From: Ichthyophis bannanicus
Lineage: Eukaryota; Chordata; Amphibia; Gymnophiona; Ichthyophiidae
Reading direction: 5' to 3'
Length of the DNA: 64,000 bases
Assembly: GCA_033557465.1 (NCBI GenBank)
Contig: CM066035.1
Span: 921,640,235-921,704,234 of the forward strand
Positions 29,240-38,812 of this stretch are shown here, one piece after another (within the stretch, counting starts at the first letter, position 1; every line of letters begins with the position of its first letter). The position numbers and the translations under genes are program-made. The notes beneath the pieces were generated by a model. It was not told the DNA's origin. It did not search any database and saw only the letters and a list, made by a program, of their open reading frames with translations.

Positions 29240-30645
29240 CGGATGGCGCGAAGCTTTTGTAGGCCTTGTGCCCTGCCCCGATTGGGCCTCGCTGGGTCTC
29301 AAGGCTCCTCCCGCTGTCTGCGCTCGATCCCCAGGTAAGGGGAGAGCAGAAGATGGTGTCGGGAGCTCAGAGGGTGAGCGCCGGATGGCGCAAAGCTTTT
29401 GTAGGCCTTGTGCCCTGCCCCGATTGGGCCTCGCTGGGTCTCAAGGCTCCTCCCGCTGTCTGCGCTCGATCCCCAGGTAAGGGGAGAGCAGAAGATGGTG
29501 TCGGGAGCTCAGAGGGTGAGCGCCGGATGGCGCGAAGCTTTTGTAGGCCTTGTGCCCTGCCCCGATTGGGCCTCGCTGGGTCTCAAGGCTCCTCCCGCTG
29601 TCTGCGCTCGATCCCCAGGTAAGGGGAGAGCAGAAGATTGTGTTGGGAGCTCAGAGGGTGAGCGCCGGATGGCGCGAAGCTTTTGTAGGCCTTGTGCCCT
29701 GCCCCGATTGGGCCTCGCTGGGTCTCAAGGCTCCTCCCGCTGTCTGCGCTCGATCCCCAGGTAAGGGGAGAGCAGAAGATGGTGTCGGGAGCTCAGAGGG
29801 TGAGCGCCGGATGGCGCGAAGCTTTTGTAGGCCTTGTGCCCTGCCCCGATTGGGCCTCGCTGGGTCTCAAGGCTCCTCCCGCTGTCTGCACTCGATCCCC
29901 AGGTAAGGGGAGAGCAGAAGATGGTGTCGGGAGCTCAGAGGGTGAGCGCCGGATGGCGCGAAGCTTTTGTAGGCCTTGTGCCCTGCCCCGATTGGGCCTC
30001 GCTGGGTCTCAAGGCTCCTCCCGCTGTCTGCGCTCGATCCCCAGGTAAGGGGAGAGCAGAAGATGGTGTCGGGAGCTCAGAGGGTGAGCGCCGGATGGCG
30101 CGAAGCTTTTGTAGGCCTTGTGCCCTGCCCCGATTGGGCCTCGCTGGATCTCAAGGCTCCTCCCGCTGTCTGCGCTCGATCCCCAGGTAAGGGGAGAGCA
30201 GAAGATGGTGTCGGGAGCTCAGAGGGTGAGCGCCGGATGGCGCGAAGCTTTTGTTGGCCTTGTGCCCTGCCCCGATTGGGCCTCGCTGGGTCTCAAGGCT
30301 CCTCCCGCTGTCTGCGCTCGATCCCCAGGTAAGGGGAGAGCAGAAGATGGTGTCGGGAGCTCAGAGGGTGAGTGCCGGATGGCGCGAAGCTTTTGTAGGC
30401 CTTGTGCCCTGCCCCGATTGGGCCTCGCTGGGTCTCAAGGCTCCTCCCGCTGTCTGCGCTCGATCCCCAGGTAAGGGGAGAGCAGAAGATGGTGTCGGGA
30501 GCTCAGAGGGTGAGCGCCGGATGGCGCGAAGCTTTTGTAGGCCTTGTGCCCTGCCCCGATTGGGCCTCGCTGGGTCTCAAGGCTCCTCCCGCTGTCTGCG
30601 CTCGATCCCCAGGTAAGGGGAGAGCAGAAGATGGTGTCGGGAGCT
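29240..30645 (-). repeat. 142-bp tandem array, 10 units, nearly identical
   Basis: GGATGGCGCGAAGCTTTTGT recurs every 142 bp from 29240 to 30518 (one unit begins GGATGGCGCAAAGC). On the LINE's strand each unit has CCAAT (GGCCCAATCGGGG), GC-rich GGGGCAGGGC and GGGAGGAGCC, like tandem promoter monomers of other LINEs. On the opposite strand each unit has CCCCAGGTAAGGGG, a strong 5' splice-site match. Reading frames through the array repeat every 142 bp and are not genes. Confidence 0.93.
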
Positions 30646-31797
30646 CAGCTGGCTCATATCAGCACAGGAGGCTGGCTGGCCCACTTTGCCCACAGGTGGT
30701 CAGCCGTCACATCAGATACCTGGGTGCTCCATATAGTCCAATAGGGCTATCTTCTCCATTTCACCAGGTACCTCCCTCCTATTTTCCTGGGGAGCCTCCA
30801 AGACTCCCTCTGCACAGGGACCTACTCCTTCAGGAGTTAGCAAGTCTGCTAAAGGAACAGGCTGTGGAACCGGTGCCCCACCACCTGAAAGGTCACGGCT
30901 TTTATTCCAGGTACTTTCTGCTACCAAAAAGAACAGGAGGCCTCAGACCCATCCTAGACTTGCGCAACCTCAACAAGTTCCTGGAGAGGGAAAAGTTCAA
31001 GATGCTTACCCTTGGAATCCTGCTGCCCTACCTCCAGCAGGGAGATTGTCTATGCTTCTTAGCTCTAAAGGATGCTTATACTCGCATCCTTATTCATCCA
31101 GACCACAGACAGTATCTCAGATTTGTTGTGGGGGGAAACCACTACCAGTACAGAGCACTTCCCTTTGGCCTAACCTCCGCTACCAGGGTGTTCACCAAGT
31201 GCCTGGCGGTGGTGGCGGCCTACCTGAGGCTTCAAGGTCTTTTTGTGTTAACATACCTGGACGACTGGCTCATAAGAGGCCAGTCTTCCCAGGAGGCCAG
31301 TCAAGCCACCCTTCGCACTGTGGCTCTGCTTCAGCACTTGGGGTTTCTCATAAACTTCGCAAAGTCCACTTTGCTCCCGTCTCAGAACTTGCAATTCATA
31401 GGAGCAAGGCTAGACACTCTTCAGGCGAGGGCTTTTCTGCCAGTGGACAGGGCCCTCCGGTTGATGGAAGTAGCCAGGCAGTTTCACAGCAATTCCCTGG
31501 TCTCCGCCAGGCAATTCCTGAGACTTCTCGACCATATGGCTTCCACGGTTCATGTCACCCCCAATGCCTGCCTGCACATGCGGCCTGCTCAGTGGAGCCT
31601 TCGAACTCAGTGGCATCAGGCCACAGGGAAACTTGCTGACTCGGTGAGAGTATCCTCGCTGCTCGTCTCCTCTCTACAATGGTGGCTTCATCTTCCGAAT
31701 CTGGTACTCGGAGTGGATTTTCAATCCCCTCCGCATTCTCGAGTGCTGACGACAGATGCTTCTCTTCTAGGTTGGGGAGCACATTGCCATGGGGCAT
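30646..31797 (+). CDS. C pol: reverse transcriptase and start of RNase H (cut by nested insertion)
   Basis: Conserved coding starts at 'GWLAHFAHRWSAVTSDTW'. After one frame change near 30740 the RT is open: 'GHGFYSRYFLLPKRTGG', 'LRPILDLRNLNKFLEREKF', 'LALKDAYTRILIHPDHRQYLRF', 'YRALPFGLTSATRVFTKCL', the catalytic 'TYLDDWLIR' (about 31253-31279), 'QHLGFLINFAKSTLLPSQ' and 'RQFLRLLDHMASTVHVTP'. RNase H begins with 'LTTDASLLGWGAHCHG' and stops at about 31797, where foreign DNA starts; the rest is at 37770. All RT catalytic residues are present. The apparent upstream extension of the frame runs into the 142-bp array and is not part of the gene. Confidence 0.85.
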
Positions 31798-33335
31798 GTA
31801 AGGTTTAAGGTTTGTCAGACGGCTGCCTAGGGTGAGAACTTACACAATCTTGACGATGCATATATTCATATGATTCTTGCAAGGTATTGTGGGTAATGTA
31901 GTTCTTTCACTCCCAAACACAGCTGAAGACAATAATTGAGTTGTGATACCAGTGGTAAGGCCAATAAAATACTTCTTTTATTGATGGGGTTTAATTCACC
32001 CAGCACAAGTATGCTTGTTAGCAATATAAATGAGGTTACTTGCTTGCAGTGTTTAAATGGATAACATAAAGTCACAAAGCAAATCAGAAAACAACCTTCA
32101 GCTTGTCAGGCAATTAGCTAATGTTTTCTTAGCAAATAATTACCAAATAAAAAGGCACAAAGAAATAAATAAACTTTGCTGGTTAGGTTAACTTCTGCTT
32201 AATTTCCACACAGATCCTGCAGTGATTCTCTCTTGCTCACAGACACAGTCAGGTGCAGCTTTAATTACTTTCAATTGACCAGCTGAAACCCTTTAGCTGG
32301 CTGGCTGCTACTGTGTGAACCCAAATCCTGCTTTAAGAGCTGTTTTGCAGTGGAAATAAGAACAAAGTTAGGTTTCTTTGTGATGGCTGATGTGTTTGCT
32401 CACAGAAAGCTAGCAATAGCACTTGGATAAAGAACAGTCCACGTAATCAATAGTTTCATCTGCTGTATCTCCCCCTTCATCAATCAGCATAGGGTCACTA
32501 TCATACATTGGCACAGACGAGTCTTTCCATAAGGCACTATCATGAGAATGCTTATTCCCTTGCTGCCATTCACTATTATAGATAGGGTCTGGATCAGTGT
32601 TCATACCTGAGCCTCTCCTGCTATCATAATTCCTCTCTGTATAGCCTGGCCAGTATGTAATCCAATTCTGATGTCCAGCCTTCCAATCTTGATCCCTGGA
32701 CACTGGATCTTTCCTCACATACCTTCTGGCATAGGTCTGAAAGTCCTTTCCACGTGCAGTCTTCTCTCTTCCAGGTAGCCACTGGTGATTCCTATCTCTG
32801 CCCTTCCATTCCTCTGGCTGACTCCAGTCCAATGGACTCTGTTGGCATTTGGAATACCTCCCAGTATAGGTACTGCCTTGGAATCTCCCAGACCTTCCAA
32901 TGGCCTTTCTTCTCTTCCTTCCAGAGAGTTTCCTTCTCTCTCTATCCGCTTGGCTTGGCTTCTGCTTCTCGAGATGATGTTGGTGCTTGAGCTTGAAGCT
33001 GTTGCTGTATCTGTGTCTGAAGCTGGTGTCTGTAGTATAAGCTCTATTCTTATTCTGTTCTAATGTGTGCTCCTCCCTAACACAGCGCAGCTGTGTTGAA
33101 TCAGGCCCTGCTCTTTGAGATGAGTGCTTAGGGATTACCTCATAGCTCTCTTGATTGCACACACATTTTCTCACTTCAGCCCCTCTCATGGCTGCTGGAA
33201 ACCTGGTGCATTCTGGGACTGGTAGTCTTTTATGTGAAAACTCTGTTTTCTTACTTCTACCAGAACTGACAGGTTGCTTGTTCAGAGTCACATCATCTTT
33301 TCTATAGCTCCTACCTGAGCTATGATAAGCTTCCT
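31798..33335 (-). mobile_element. LTR-retroelement-like 3' fragment, family not identified
   Basis: On the minus strand this is a 293-codon frame followed by about 600 bp that look like a 3' LTR. There is a purine run (AAGGGGGAGA, about 32467-32476), polyadenylation-type AATAAA inside CATCAATAAAAG (about 31975-31990), ACTACATTACCCACAATACC (about 31887-31906) and a CA end at about 31795. No 5' LTR, primer-binding site, RT or integrase is seen. It lies between the C RNase H and the 3' end of the second LINE, so it may be a truncated element or DNA carried along with that LINE. I hold this assignment loosely. Confidence 0.4.
32410..33291 (-). CDS. Unrecognised 293-aa frame in the LTR-like fragment
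   Basis: I do not recognise this protein. It is strongly hydrophilic, rich in Arg, Lys, Gln, Tyr, Trp and Asp. It has a Cys pair 'RKCVCNQESYEV', a basic middle ('RRKLSGRKRRKAIGRSGRF'), several Trp-containing segments ('LDWSQPEEWKGRDRNHQW', 'DWKAGHQNWITYWPGY') and an acidic end ('MLIDEGGDTADETIDYVD'). There is no signal peptide or membrane segment. Composition is like a nucleic-acid-binding Gag or accessory protein of a retroelement, but that is only an analogy. The open length of 882 bp amid decayed DNA argues that it was once coding. The first Met may not be the true start. Confidence 0.4.
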   Translation of the reverse strand: MTLNKQPVSSGRSKKTEFSHKRLPVPECTRFPAAMRGAEVRKCVCNQESYEVIPKHSSQRAGPDSTQLRCVREEHTLEQNKNRAYTTDTSFRHRYSNSFKLKHQHHLEKQKPSQADRERRKLSGRKRRKAIGRSGRFQGSTYTGRYSKCQQSPLDWSQPEEWKGRDRNHQWLPGREKTARGKDFQTYARRYVRKDPVSRDQDWKAGHQNWITYWPGYTERNYDSRRGSGMNTDPDPIYNSEWQQGNKHSHDSALWKDSSVPMYDSDPMLIDEGGDTADETIDYVDCSLSKCYC

Positions 33336-33549
33336 TATCACAGGTTTAATTATTTGATAAAAACCGCCTTTCTGTTCCAACCAAGGCGGTGTACAATAAT
33401 AAAATACCATAAAAATTGGCCAAGGCCAGTAAAAAGAAAAGGAGATGTACAAAATTATAAAGGACAGAAAAGAAAAAAACAATGATAAAAGATAATAGGG
33501 ACAGGACAAGACACAAAAGGCAGACCTAATATACAAGAAGGGGTAAAAC

Positions 33550-34041
33550 TCATACAAAAGGAGAAGGGACATTGAATGCCAGGGAGAACAGATGGGTCTT
33601 CAGGTTTTGCTTGAAAGTGACATATTGTGGTTCCAGATGGAGGGAGGAGGGAAGGGAGTTCCAAAGAGCAGGGCCAGCAAAGTAGAAAGCAGAAAGGTGG
33701 GTGAGCTGCAGGTGGGCACGGGAAGGGGAAGGAAGGGCAGGACGGTTAAGGTGAAAAGAGCGTGGTGTATGCCTAGGAGAATGAAAGGAAAGGAGATCAA
33801 TTGGGTATGATGGGGTACTAGTGTGAAAAACATTGTGTAACAGAGTCAACAGCTTAAATTGAAAGCGAAATGGAACAGGCAGCCAGTGAAGATGAAAGAG
33901 TAATGGAGTGACGTGATCTCGGAGAGTGGAATGTGTGATAAGGCGTGCGGCAGTATTCTGAATTCTTTGAAGTCTGGTTACCTGATTTTTAGGGAGACCA
34001 AGGAACAGTGAATTGGAAAAATCTACCCGTGACATAACCAA
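33550..34041 (-). pseudogene. Second LINE, RT C-terminal region
   Basis: The open stretch encodes 'SRVDFSNSLFLGLPKNQVTRLQ', split here as 'SRVDFSNSLF' and 'GLPKNQ', then 'NTAARLITHSTLRDHVTPLLFHL', 'HWLPVPFRFQFKL' and 'GPALWNSLPSSL', and ends near 'FKQNLKTHLFSLAF'. These are the standard end blocks of L2/CR1/Rex-type RTs. It is cut off from its palm domain by the insertion at 34182-35940. Confidence 0.78.
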
Positions 34042-34179
34042 AGATAATACCAGAGTGGTCAGAGCTGAAGGAGAGAGGAAAGGGCGGACTGAGCGAATTT
34101 GACGAAGAAAAAAGAAAGAGGTTTTGGTAATATGGGAGATATGGGTACGAAAGGAAAGGTCTGAATCAAAGTGGACACC

Positions 34180-34181
34180 TA
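34180..34181. repeat. TA target duplication, left copy
   Basis: TA here and at 35941-35942 flank the inverted repeats CCGTATTTTTCG and CGAAAAATACGG. This is the target duplication of Tc1/mariner/pogo transposases. Confidence 0.8.
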
Positions 34182-34401
34182 CCGTATTTTTCGCACCATA
34201 AGACGCACCCGACCATAAGACGCACCTGGTTTTTAGAGGAGAAAAATAGGAAAAAAATATTCTGAACCAAATAGTGTAATAAAATATTTAATAAAGTATA
34301 ACAGAATAATATTTGAACCATATAAACTGAACAGCAGTCAACAGTGGCATTAAGAACCATTATCACTGTCATTAACACATAAAGACAAAGGTTTGAGTAC
34401 T

Positions 34402-34540
34402 CTAGTCTTCGGAAAACCCCAAGAACTCTTCTTCGCTAGAGTCAAAATTCATGAAGCTCATTTGGTCCAATCACTGACATCACTTTCTTCGCTGTCTTCG
34501 TATAAAATACAGTCTTCACTTCCATCTAAGGCAATTAAAC
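34402..34540 (-). pseudogene. Transposase C-terminal remnant (pogo/Tigger-like, tentative)
   Basis: The minus strand reads 'IALDGSEDCILYEDSEESD' and 'VSDWTK' to a TGA. In a neighbouring frame it reads 'MNFDSSEEEFLGFSED' to a TAG at 34402. A 'xLDGSEDDxL' block followed by a short acidic tail is what I recall from the end of pogo/Tigger DDE transposases. Upstream the sequence passes through TTCCCAG, which resembles a splice acceptor, into the shared cassette, so no catalytic domain remains. The call is by resemblance only. Confidence 0.45.
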
Positions 34541-34859
34541 TGGGAACCCCAAAAGCCAAACTTAGAATGTACAACGCTGTAGAAATAAAACTATAAATTG
34601 ATTTCCTTTTGTATTAAATAAAGTGCAGACGTTAAAGATGCACATTTCCAAGAGCTGACATATTTCAGTTAATAAATTCAAAATAAAGAGATATTTTTCT
34701 ACCTTTTGTGCATTTTTTTTTCAGTTGCAATTGTTCCAGCCACTTTCTTCTGGTTTCTTCGTGTCTTCTGCTAACGCTCCATTGTCTGCTGTCCATTTGT
34801 CCTTTCTTCTTTCCTAGTTTTTTTCCATTCTCTCTACATCTGCTTTAACATACTAATCA

Positions 34860-35760
34860 TTCTCCTTTTGCTCTTTCCTCATTCCTATTTCATCCACTCA
34901 AATTTTACCCCTCCATCCTCAATCCCCACTTACCGGTACTCTCCCAATACCCGGCCAATTGTAGATTTTTCTTCCCTCCCACACAAAATATATTTCCCCT
35001 CTCCATTTCACTCTCCCAGCCCCATCCCATTCTAATCGTCCCCCAACATCAACTCCCTTCTAGCTCCTGCCTCACCCAGCATCCGCTCCCTTCTAGTCCC
35101 CGCATCATCAGCCCATTTCCAGTCCTAACTCCCTCCCCTCACAGCCCATTTCCTTTCCAAGCCCCCTCCCCATCAGCCCATTTCCATTCCTAGCCCCCTT
35201 CCACTCAGCCCATTTCCATTCCAAGACCCTGTCCCCATCAGCTATTTGCAGTTCAAGCTCCCCCTTCTATTCGGCCCATTTCCAGTCGTAGCCCCCCCCC
35301 ATCAGCCCATTTCCTTTCCAAGCCCCCCTCCCCATCAGCCCATTTCCATTCCAAGCCCCCTTCCACTCAGCCCATTTCCATTCCAAAACCCTGTCCCCAT
35401 CAGCTATTTGCAGTTCAAGCTCCCCCTTCTACTTGGCCCATTTCCAGTCCTAGCACCCCCCCAGTCCATTACCAGTTCTAGCCCCCCCCCATAGCCCATT
35501 ATCAGTCCTAAGCCCCCCAACAGCCCACTTCCAGTCTTGACCCTTCCATCGCCCCATCTTCATTCTTAGCCCCCCATAACCCCATTTTCAGTCTTAGCCC
35601 CCCAATCAGACCACCTGCAGTCCTAACCCCCATCACCCCATTTTCAGTACTATCCCCCCATCACCCCATTTTCAGTCCTAACCCCCCCCATTACTAGTCC
35701 TAACCCCCCCCCCCCCATTACTAGTCCTAACCCCCTCCCCCCCATCAGCCCAAGTAAATT
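34860..35760 (-). repeat. Degenerate tandem array homologous to 3600-4800
   Basis: On the plus strand the units read CAGCCCATTTCCATTCC plus AAGCCCCC, the reverse complement of the G-rich units in the hAT element. Flanks match too (GGCCAATTGTAGATTTTTC near 34962-34980). Confidence 0.85.
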
Positions 35761-35942
35761 TAAAAATGAAAAACAAACCCTGGGCTTCTGCTGCTGATGA
35801 TGCAGTCCCCAGGGACACGGAAGGTCCCGGGGGACCCGCTGCCGCTCTGCAACTTCTTCTATTTGCACCATAAGACGCAGGCACTTTTCCTCCCACTTTT
35901 TGGTGAAGAAAAAGTGCGTCTTATGGTCCGAAAAATACGGTA

Positions 35943-36620
35943 AGTACCGGAATGTGGAGACTAGTGGAACCTGGGAGCCAGAGAAGAAAGGGGCTAGTGA
36001 GGGGGAAGGACCACCGTGGGTGAACCAAATGGCAAGAGTCTTAGTAAGGTTTAAATGAAGACAGTTAGTGGTGAGCCAGTTTGCTATTGATGAAAGACAA
36101 GAGTTCAGTGGAGTGAGGGCGGGACAGGAAGGAGAAGTATGATGAAGCAGAAGAATGCCGTCGTTAAAGAAAGCTGAAATACCTGACTGTATGAGAAGAG
36201 CAAGAGGAGCCAGAAAAAGGTTGAAAAGAAGAGGGGCAAGAACAGAACCCTGTGGGACCCCACAGGAAAGGTGCTGTGAATCAGAAGAAGGGAGGGCAGG
36301 TGAAGAAAGAACTGCACAAGATCGGGAAGAAAGTAAAGAGTGAAACCAATGGTGAACCATACTACAGAGACCAGCTTCCCGAAGACGGTGAAGAAGAAGA
36401 AAGTGATCAACCAGGTCAAAAGCAGCCGAAAGATCCAAGGCAACCGCCACCGAAATATCACCGCGATCGTGCATTAGTGAAAGTTAGAAGAACAGTATCG
36501 ACACTATGCCCAGGACGAAACCCAGATTGACGGGGGTGTAGAAAGTTAGTGGAATGAAGGTGGTGAGAGAGTTGAGCAAAAACAAATTTTTCTAGAAGTT
36601 TAGACAAAAAAGGAAGGTTG
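35943..36620 (-). pseudogene. Second LINE, RT palm region with altered active site
   Basis: The frame reads 'VALDLSAAFDLVDHFLLLHRL', split here after 'AAFDLVDH', then 'CGVPQGSVLAPLLFNLFL', 'SGISAFFNDGILLLHH' and 'NWLTTNCLHLNLTKT'. The position of the catalytic FADD box reads FNDG, so both catalytic Asp positions of that box are not preserved as a pair. This copy cannot encode an active RT. Its downstream continuation is at 33550-34041. Confidence 0.8.
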
Positions 36621-37769
36621 GAGACAGGGCGATAGAAGGAAGTGAAGGGTCAAGGGAGGGATTCTTCAAGATGGGGCGAACCAACGCGTGCTTCCAAGAT
36701 CTAGGAAAGATCCCCGTGGAAAGACTAGAATTAAACATAGCGAGAATGTAAGGGAAAAGTCAAGAGAGGGAGTGATAAGCCAAGAAGAAGGGATGGGGTC
36801 AAGCGGACAAGAGGTTTTTTTAGAGGAAGAAATAAGATGATGAAGTTCAGGTGCGGTGATGGGAGAGAAGGTAGCCCAGAAATGAAAAAGTTGGGAGATA
36901 GGCGGAGGGAAGGGAACGTGGGGGGGGGGGGGGGGGAAGTAATAGGAGCAGGGCAGGAGGGTAACGAGTCTCTTAAGGAGGCAACCTTAGTGATGAAGAA
37001 GGAAGCCAATTGTGAGGGAGAAGGAGAAGACTGGATGACAGGAGTTGGTGATGGAGCATGTAGAGAGATAAGAGAGCAAAGAGCGGAATAGAGGTGTCGG
37101 GTCTGATTGGGAGCATGTGAAATAGTGTTAGAGAAGTAATCCCGTTTAGCGGAATGAAGTTGGGAACGATAGAAAGAATAGTGAGATTTGAAAATTGATA
37201 AATTTGCAGGAGAAAGGGACCTTGCCCCATAATCGTTTGGCCCTCCGGAGATGTGCCTGCAACAGCCGCAGGCTGTTGTGGTACCAGGGATGAGATGGAC
37301 GTCGACGGGGTGGATGGGGGCGTAAGGGAGCTAGAAGATCAAGTGTAGCAGAGAGAGTGGAAGACCAAATAGCAGCCTGGCAATTAGGGGAAAGAAGTGG
37401 AAAGTCAGAAGGCAAAAGCTCAGAGGCTGGGGGAAACAGTTGAAGGGTAAGGGGGGTGAGAGCACGAGACAGCCGTGATGGAGATGATGAGGAGGAGAAC
37501 ACTAAAGAAGCAGAGGGTAAAACACCTGAATATGAACAGGACAGAGTAAGATGAAGATGATCAGTCCAAGGGAGGGATGTGGCGGACAGGTTTGACAAAG
37601 TGAGAGGAGGAGGAGGAAGTCAGAAATAGATCCAGGGTGTGACCGGCCTGATGAGTCGGAATAGTGACATGTTGGATTAGTGATAGATCCTGGAGGAAAG
37701 AAAGAAAAGAATGTTCCCTTGTTGAGGAGGGAGCATCCATGTGAAGATTAAAATCACCCGCAATAAGGA
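36621..37769 (-). pseudogene. Second LINE, endonuclease end and linker, 5' truncated
   Basis: The frame at 37146-37598 reads 'SWTDHLHLTLSCSY'-like text and 'HPWYHNSLRLLQAHLRRAKRLW', the usual stretch between endonuclease and RT. Near 37720-37769 'GDFNLHMDAPS' marks the catalytic Asp-Phe-Asn block of the APE domain, and upstream sequence is missing. A G run lies at about 36918-36936. Confidence 0.72.
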
Positions 37770-38500
37770 GTCTCTGGACTCCTTGGGAGGCTGCTCAGCA
37801 GATAAACTTCCTGGAGCTACGGCAATACGCCTAGCTCTGAGAGCCTTCTCCCACCTCACGTCTCACCAGTCTGTACTGGTCCAGACGGACAATCAAGTTG
37901 CCATGTTCTACGTGAACAAACAGGGAGGCACAGGCTCCTTCCTTCTCTGTCAGGAGGCACAACGTCTGTGCTCTTGGGCTGTCAATCACGGAATCCTCCT
38001 CAAGGCTGTCTACCTCCCCGGTCAAGAAAATTACCTGGCGGACAGACTGAGCAGGATCCTGCAACCACACGAATGTTGATTGAATCCATTGGTGGTTCAG
38101 CAGATCTTTCTCCGGTGGGGCCTCCCCACCATGGATCTCTTCGCCAGCCCTCTGAACTGGCAACTCCCGAGATTCTGTTCCAGACAACCGCATCCTCTGA
38201 GTAGCAGCGGATGCCTTTCCGATTCCGTGGTCCCAAGGCCTACTGTATGCGTTTCCTCCCATGCCACTAGTGTCTCGAACACTCTTAAAGGTCCTCAAGG
38301 ACAGGGCCTCACTGAGTCTGATAGCCCCCAGGTGGCCGAGGCAGCCGTGTTTCCCACGCCTGTTGCAACTGGCGGTGGACACTCCCCTGACTCTGGGAAT
38401 TCAACACGATCTCCTGTCTCAGGACCAGGGGTCTCCTTTGCACCCCATCCTCCAGTCCTTTCATCTGATGGCCTGGCTGCTGAAAGGGTAGTCCCGGCTC
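37770..38500 (+). pseudogene. C pol, second half: RNase H and methyltransferase-like domain
   Basis: C coding resumes at 'LWTPWEAAQQINFLEL', continuing the RNase H cut at 31797. It then reads 'LVQTDNQVAMFYVNKQGGTGS' (cut here at 'YVNKQGG'), 'YLPGQENYLADRLSRILQPHE' and a TGA at 38077-38079. The MT blocks 'MDLFASPLNWQLPRFCSRQ' and, after a frame change near 38215, 'SLSLIAPRWPRQPCFPRLL' follow. This domain sits between RNase H and YR in DIRS elements and resembles Dam-type methyltransferases; whether it acts on DNA is unknown. The stop and frameshift inactivate this copy. Confidence 0.82.
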
Positions 38501-38805
38501 CCCTACTCCTGCCTAGAGAGGTGGAAGACGTAGTCATAGCCTCTAGGTGGCAATCCACCAGGAAATCCTACGCTCTTAAGTGGTGTAGATTCTCCACATG
38601 GTGTGCTCAGCACAGCGAGAATCCCTTTTCGTGCTTGGTAGCAGTGTTATTGCAATATTTGTTTTACCTCTCCAATCTAGGCCTTAAGTCCAACTCTGTC
38701 AGGGTTCACCTCAGTGCTTTCTCAGCGCACCACTCGCCGGTGGACGGGAGGCATCTTTCCAACCACCCTTTGGTGGCTCGTTTTCTGAGGCCGCCTCCTG
38801 CTTAA
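38501..38805 (+). pseudogene. C tyrosine recombinase, N-terminal core-binding domain
   Basis: Reads 'ASRWQSTRKSYALKWCRFSTWC' (split here after 'KSYALKW'), 'YLFYLSNLGLKSNSVRVHLSA' and 'LSNHPLVARFLRP', and ends at a TAA (38803-38805). The catalytic part continues from 38813 in another frame, so one small indel separates the two domains. Confidence 0.78.
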
Positions 38806-38812
38806 GCCTCCT

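Larger units (their letters stand above)
25366..30645 (-). mobile_element. L2-like LINE inserted at the C gag/pol junction, with tandem 5' arrays
   Basis: The 3' end is at 25366-25450 (ATTT repeats, then ATACCGCACTATTATC and GCGGTTTACATGG on the plus strand). The RT and endonuclease frames follow on the minus strand up to 28669. Upstream of the endonuclease start are about five 52-bp units, a unique stretch, and then ten 142-bp units that reach directly to resumed C pol at 30646. Because the C reading resumes at once, I treat both arrays as the LINE's 5' region (inference). This is the longest LINE copy in the window. Confidence 0.83.
34182..35940 (-). mobile_element. TA-flanked DNA transposon (1759 bp), pogo/mariner-like, non-autonomous
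   Basis: The inverted ends are CCGTATTTTTCGCACCATAA (left) and the complement TTATGGTCCGAAAAATACGG (right); 19 of 20 bases pair. Subterminal GACGCAC repeats occur at both ends. TA is duplicated at the target. A short transposase C-terminus is left on the minus strand (34402-34540). The rest is the G-rich array (here C-rich on plus, 34860-35760) and flanking sequence shared with the hAT element at 3070-5476. Assignment to the Tc1/mariner superfamily follows from the TA duplication and the acidic C-terminus; the family name is not known to me. Confidence 0.82.
33336..37769 (-). mobile_element. Second L2/CR1-superclade LINE, 5' truncated, split by a TA-flanked transposon
   Basis: The 3' end lies at about 33336-33400 (GGCGGTTTTTATCAAATAATT on the minus strand). 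Thumb/C-terminal coding is at 33550-34040, RT palm at 35950-36600, and linker and endonuclease coding runs up to 37769. There 'GDFNLHMDAPS' is cut and C RNase H resumes. A 1.76 kb DNA transposon sits at 34182-35940. Protein blocks differ from the LINE at 25366-30645, so it is a separate family. Confidence 0.8.

Noticed and set aside
29266..30744. Series of 118-aa plus-strand frames repeating every 142 bp
   Set aside because: They are readings through the tandem array, identical by repetition, with no domain. The 142-bp unit has no spacer structure, so it is not a CRISPR array either.
30402..31808. 468-aa frame starting inside the 142-bp array
   Set aside because: Only the part from about 30740 is RT; the N-terminal third is array sequence joined by chance.
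35246..35494. Pro/Pro-Ser-rich protein on the plus strand (and mirror at 4076-4834, minus)
   Set aside because: Translation of the degenerate tandem array; no start context or domain.
36155..36530. Lys/Glu-rich plus-strand frames
   Set aside because: Antisense shadows of the second LINE's RT.
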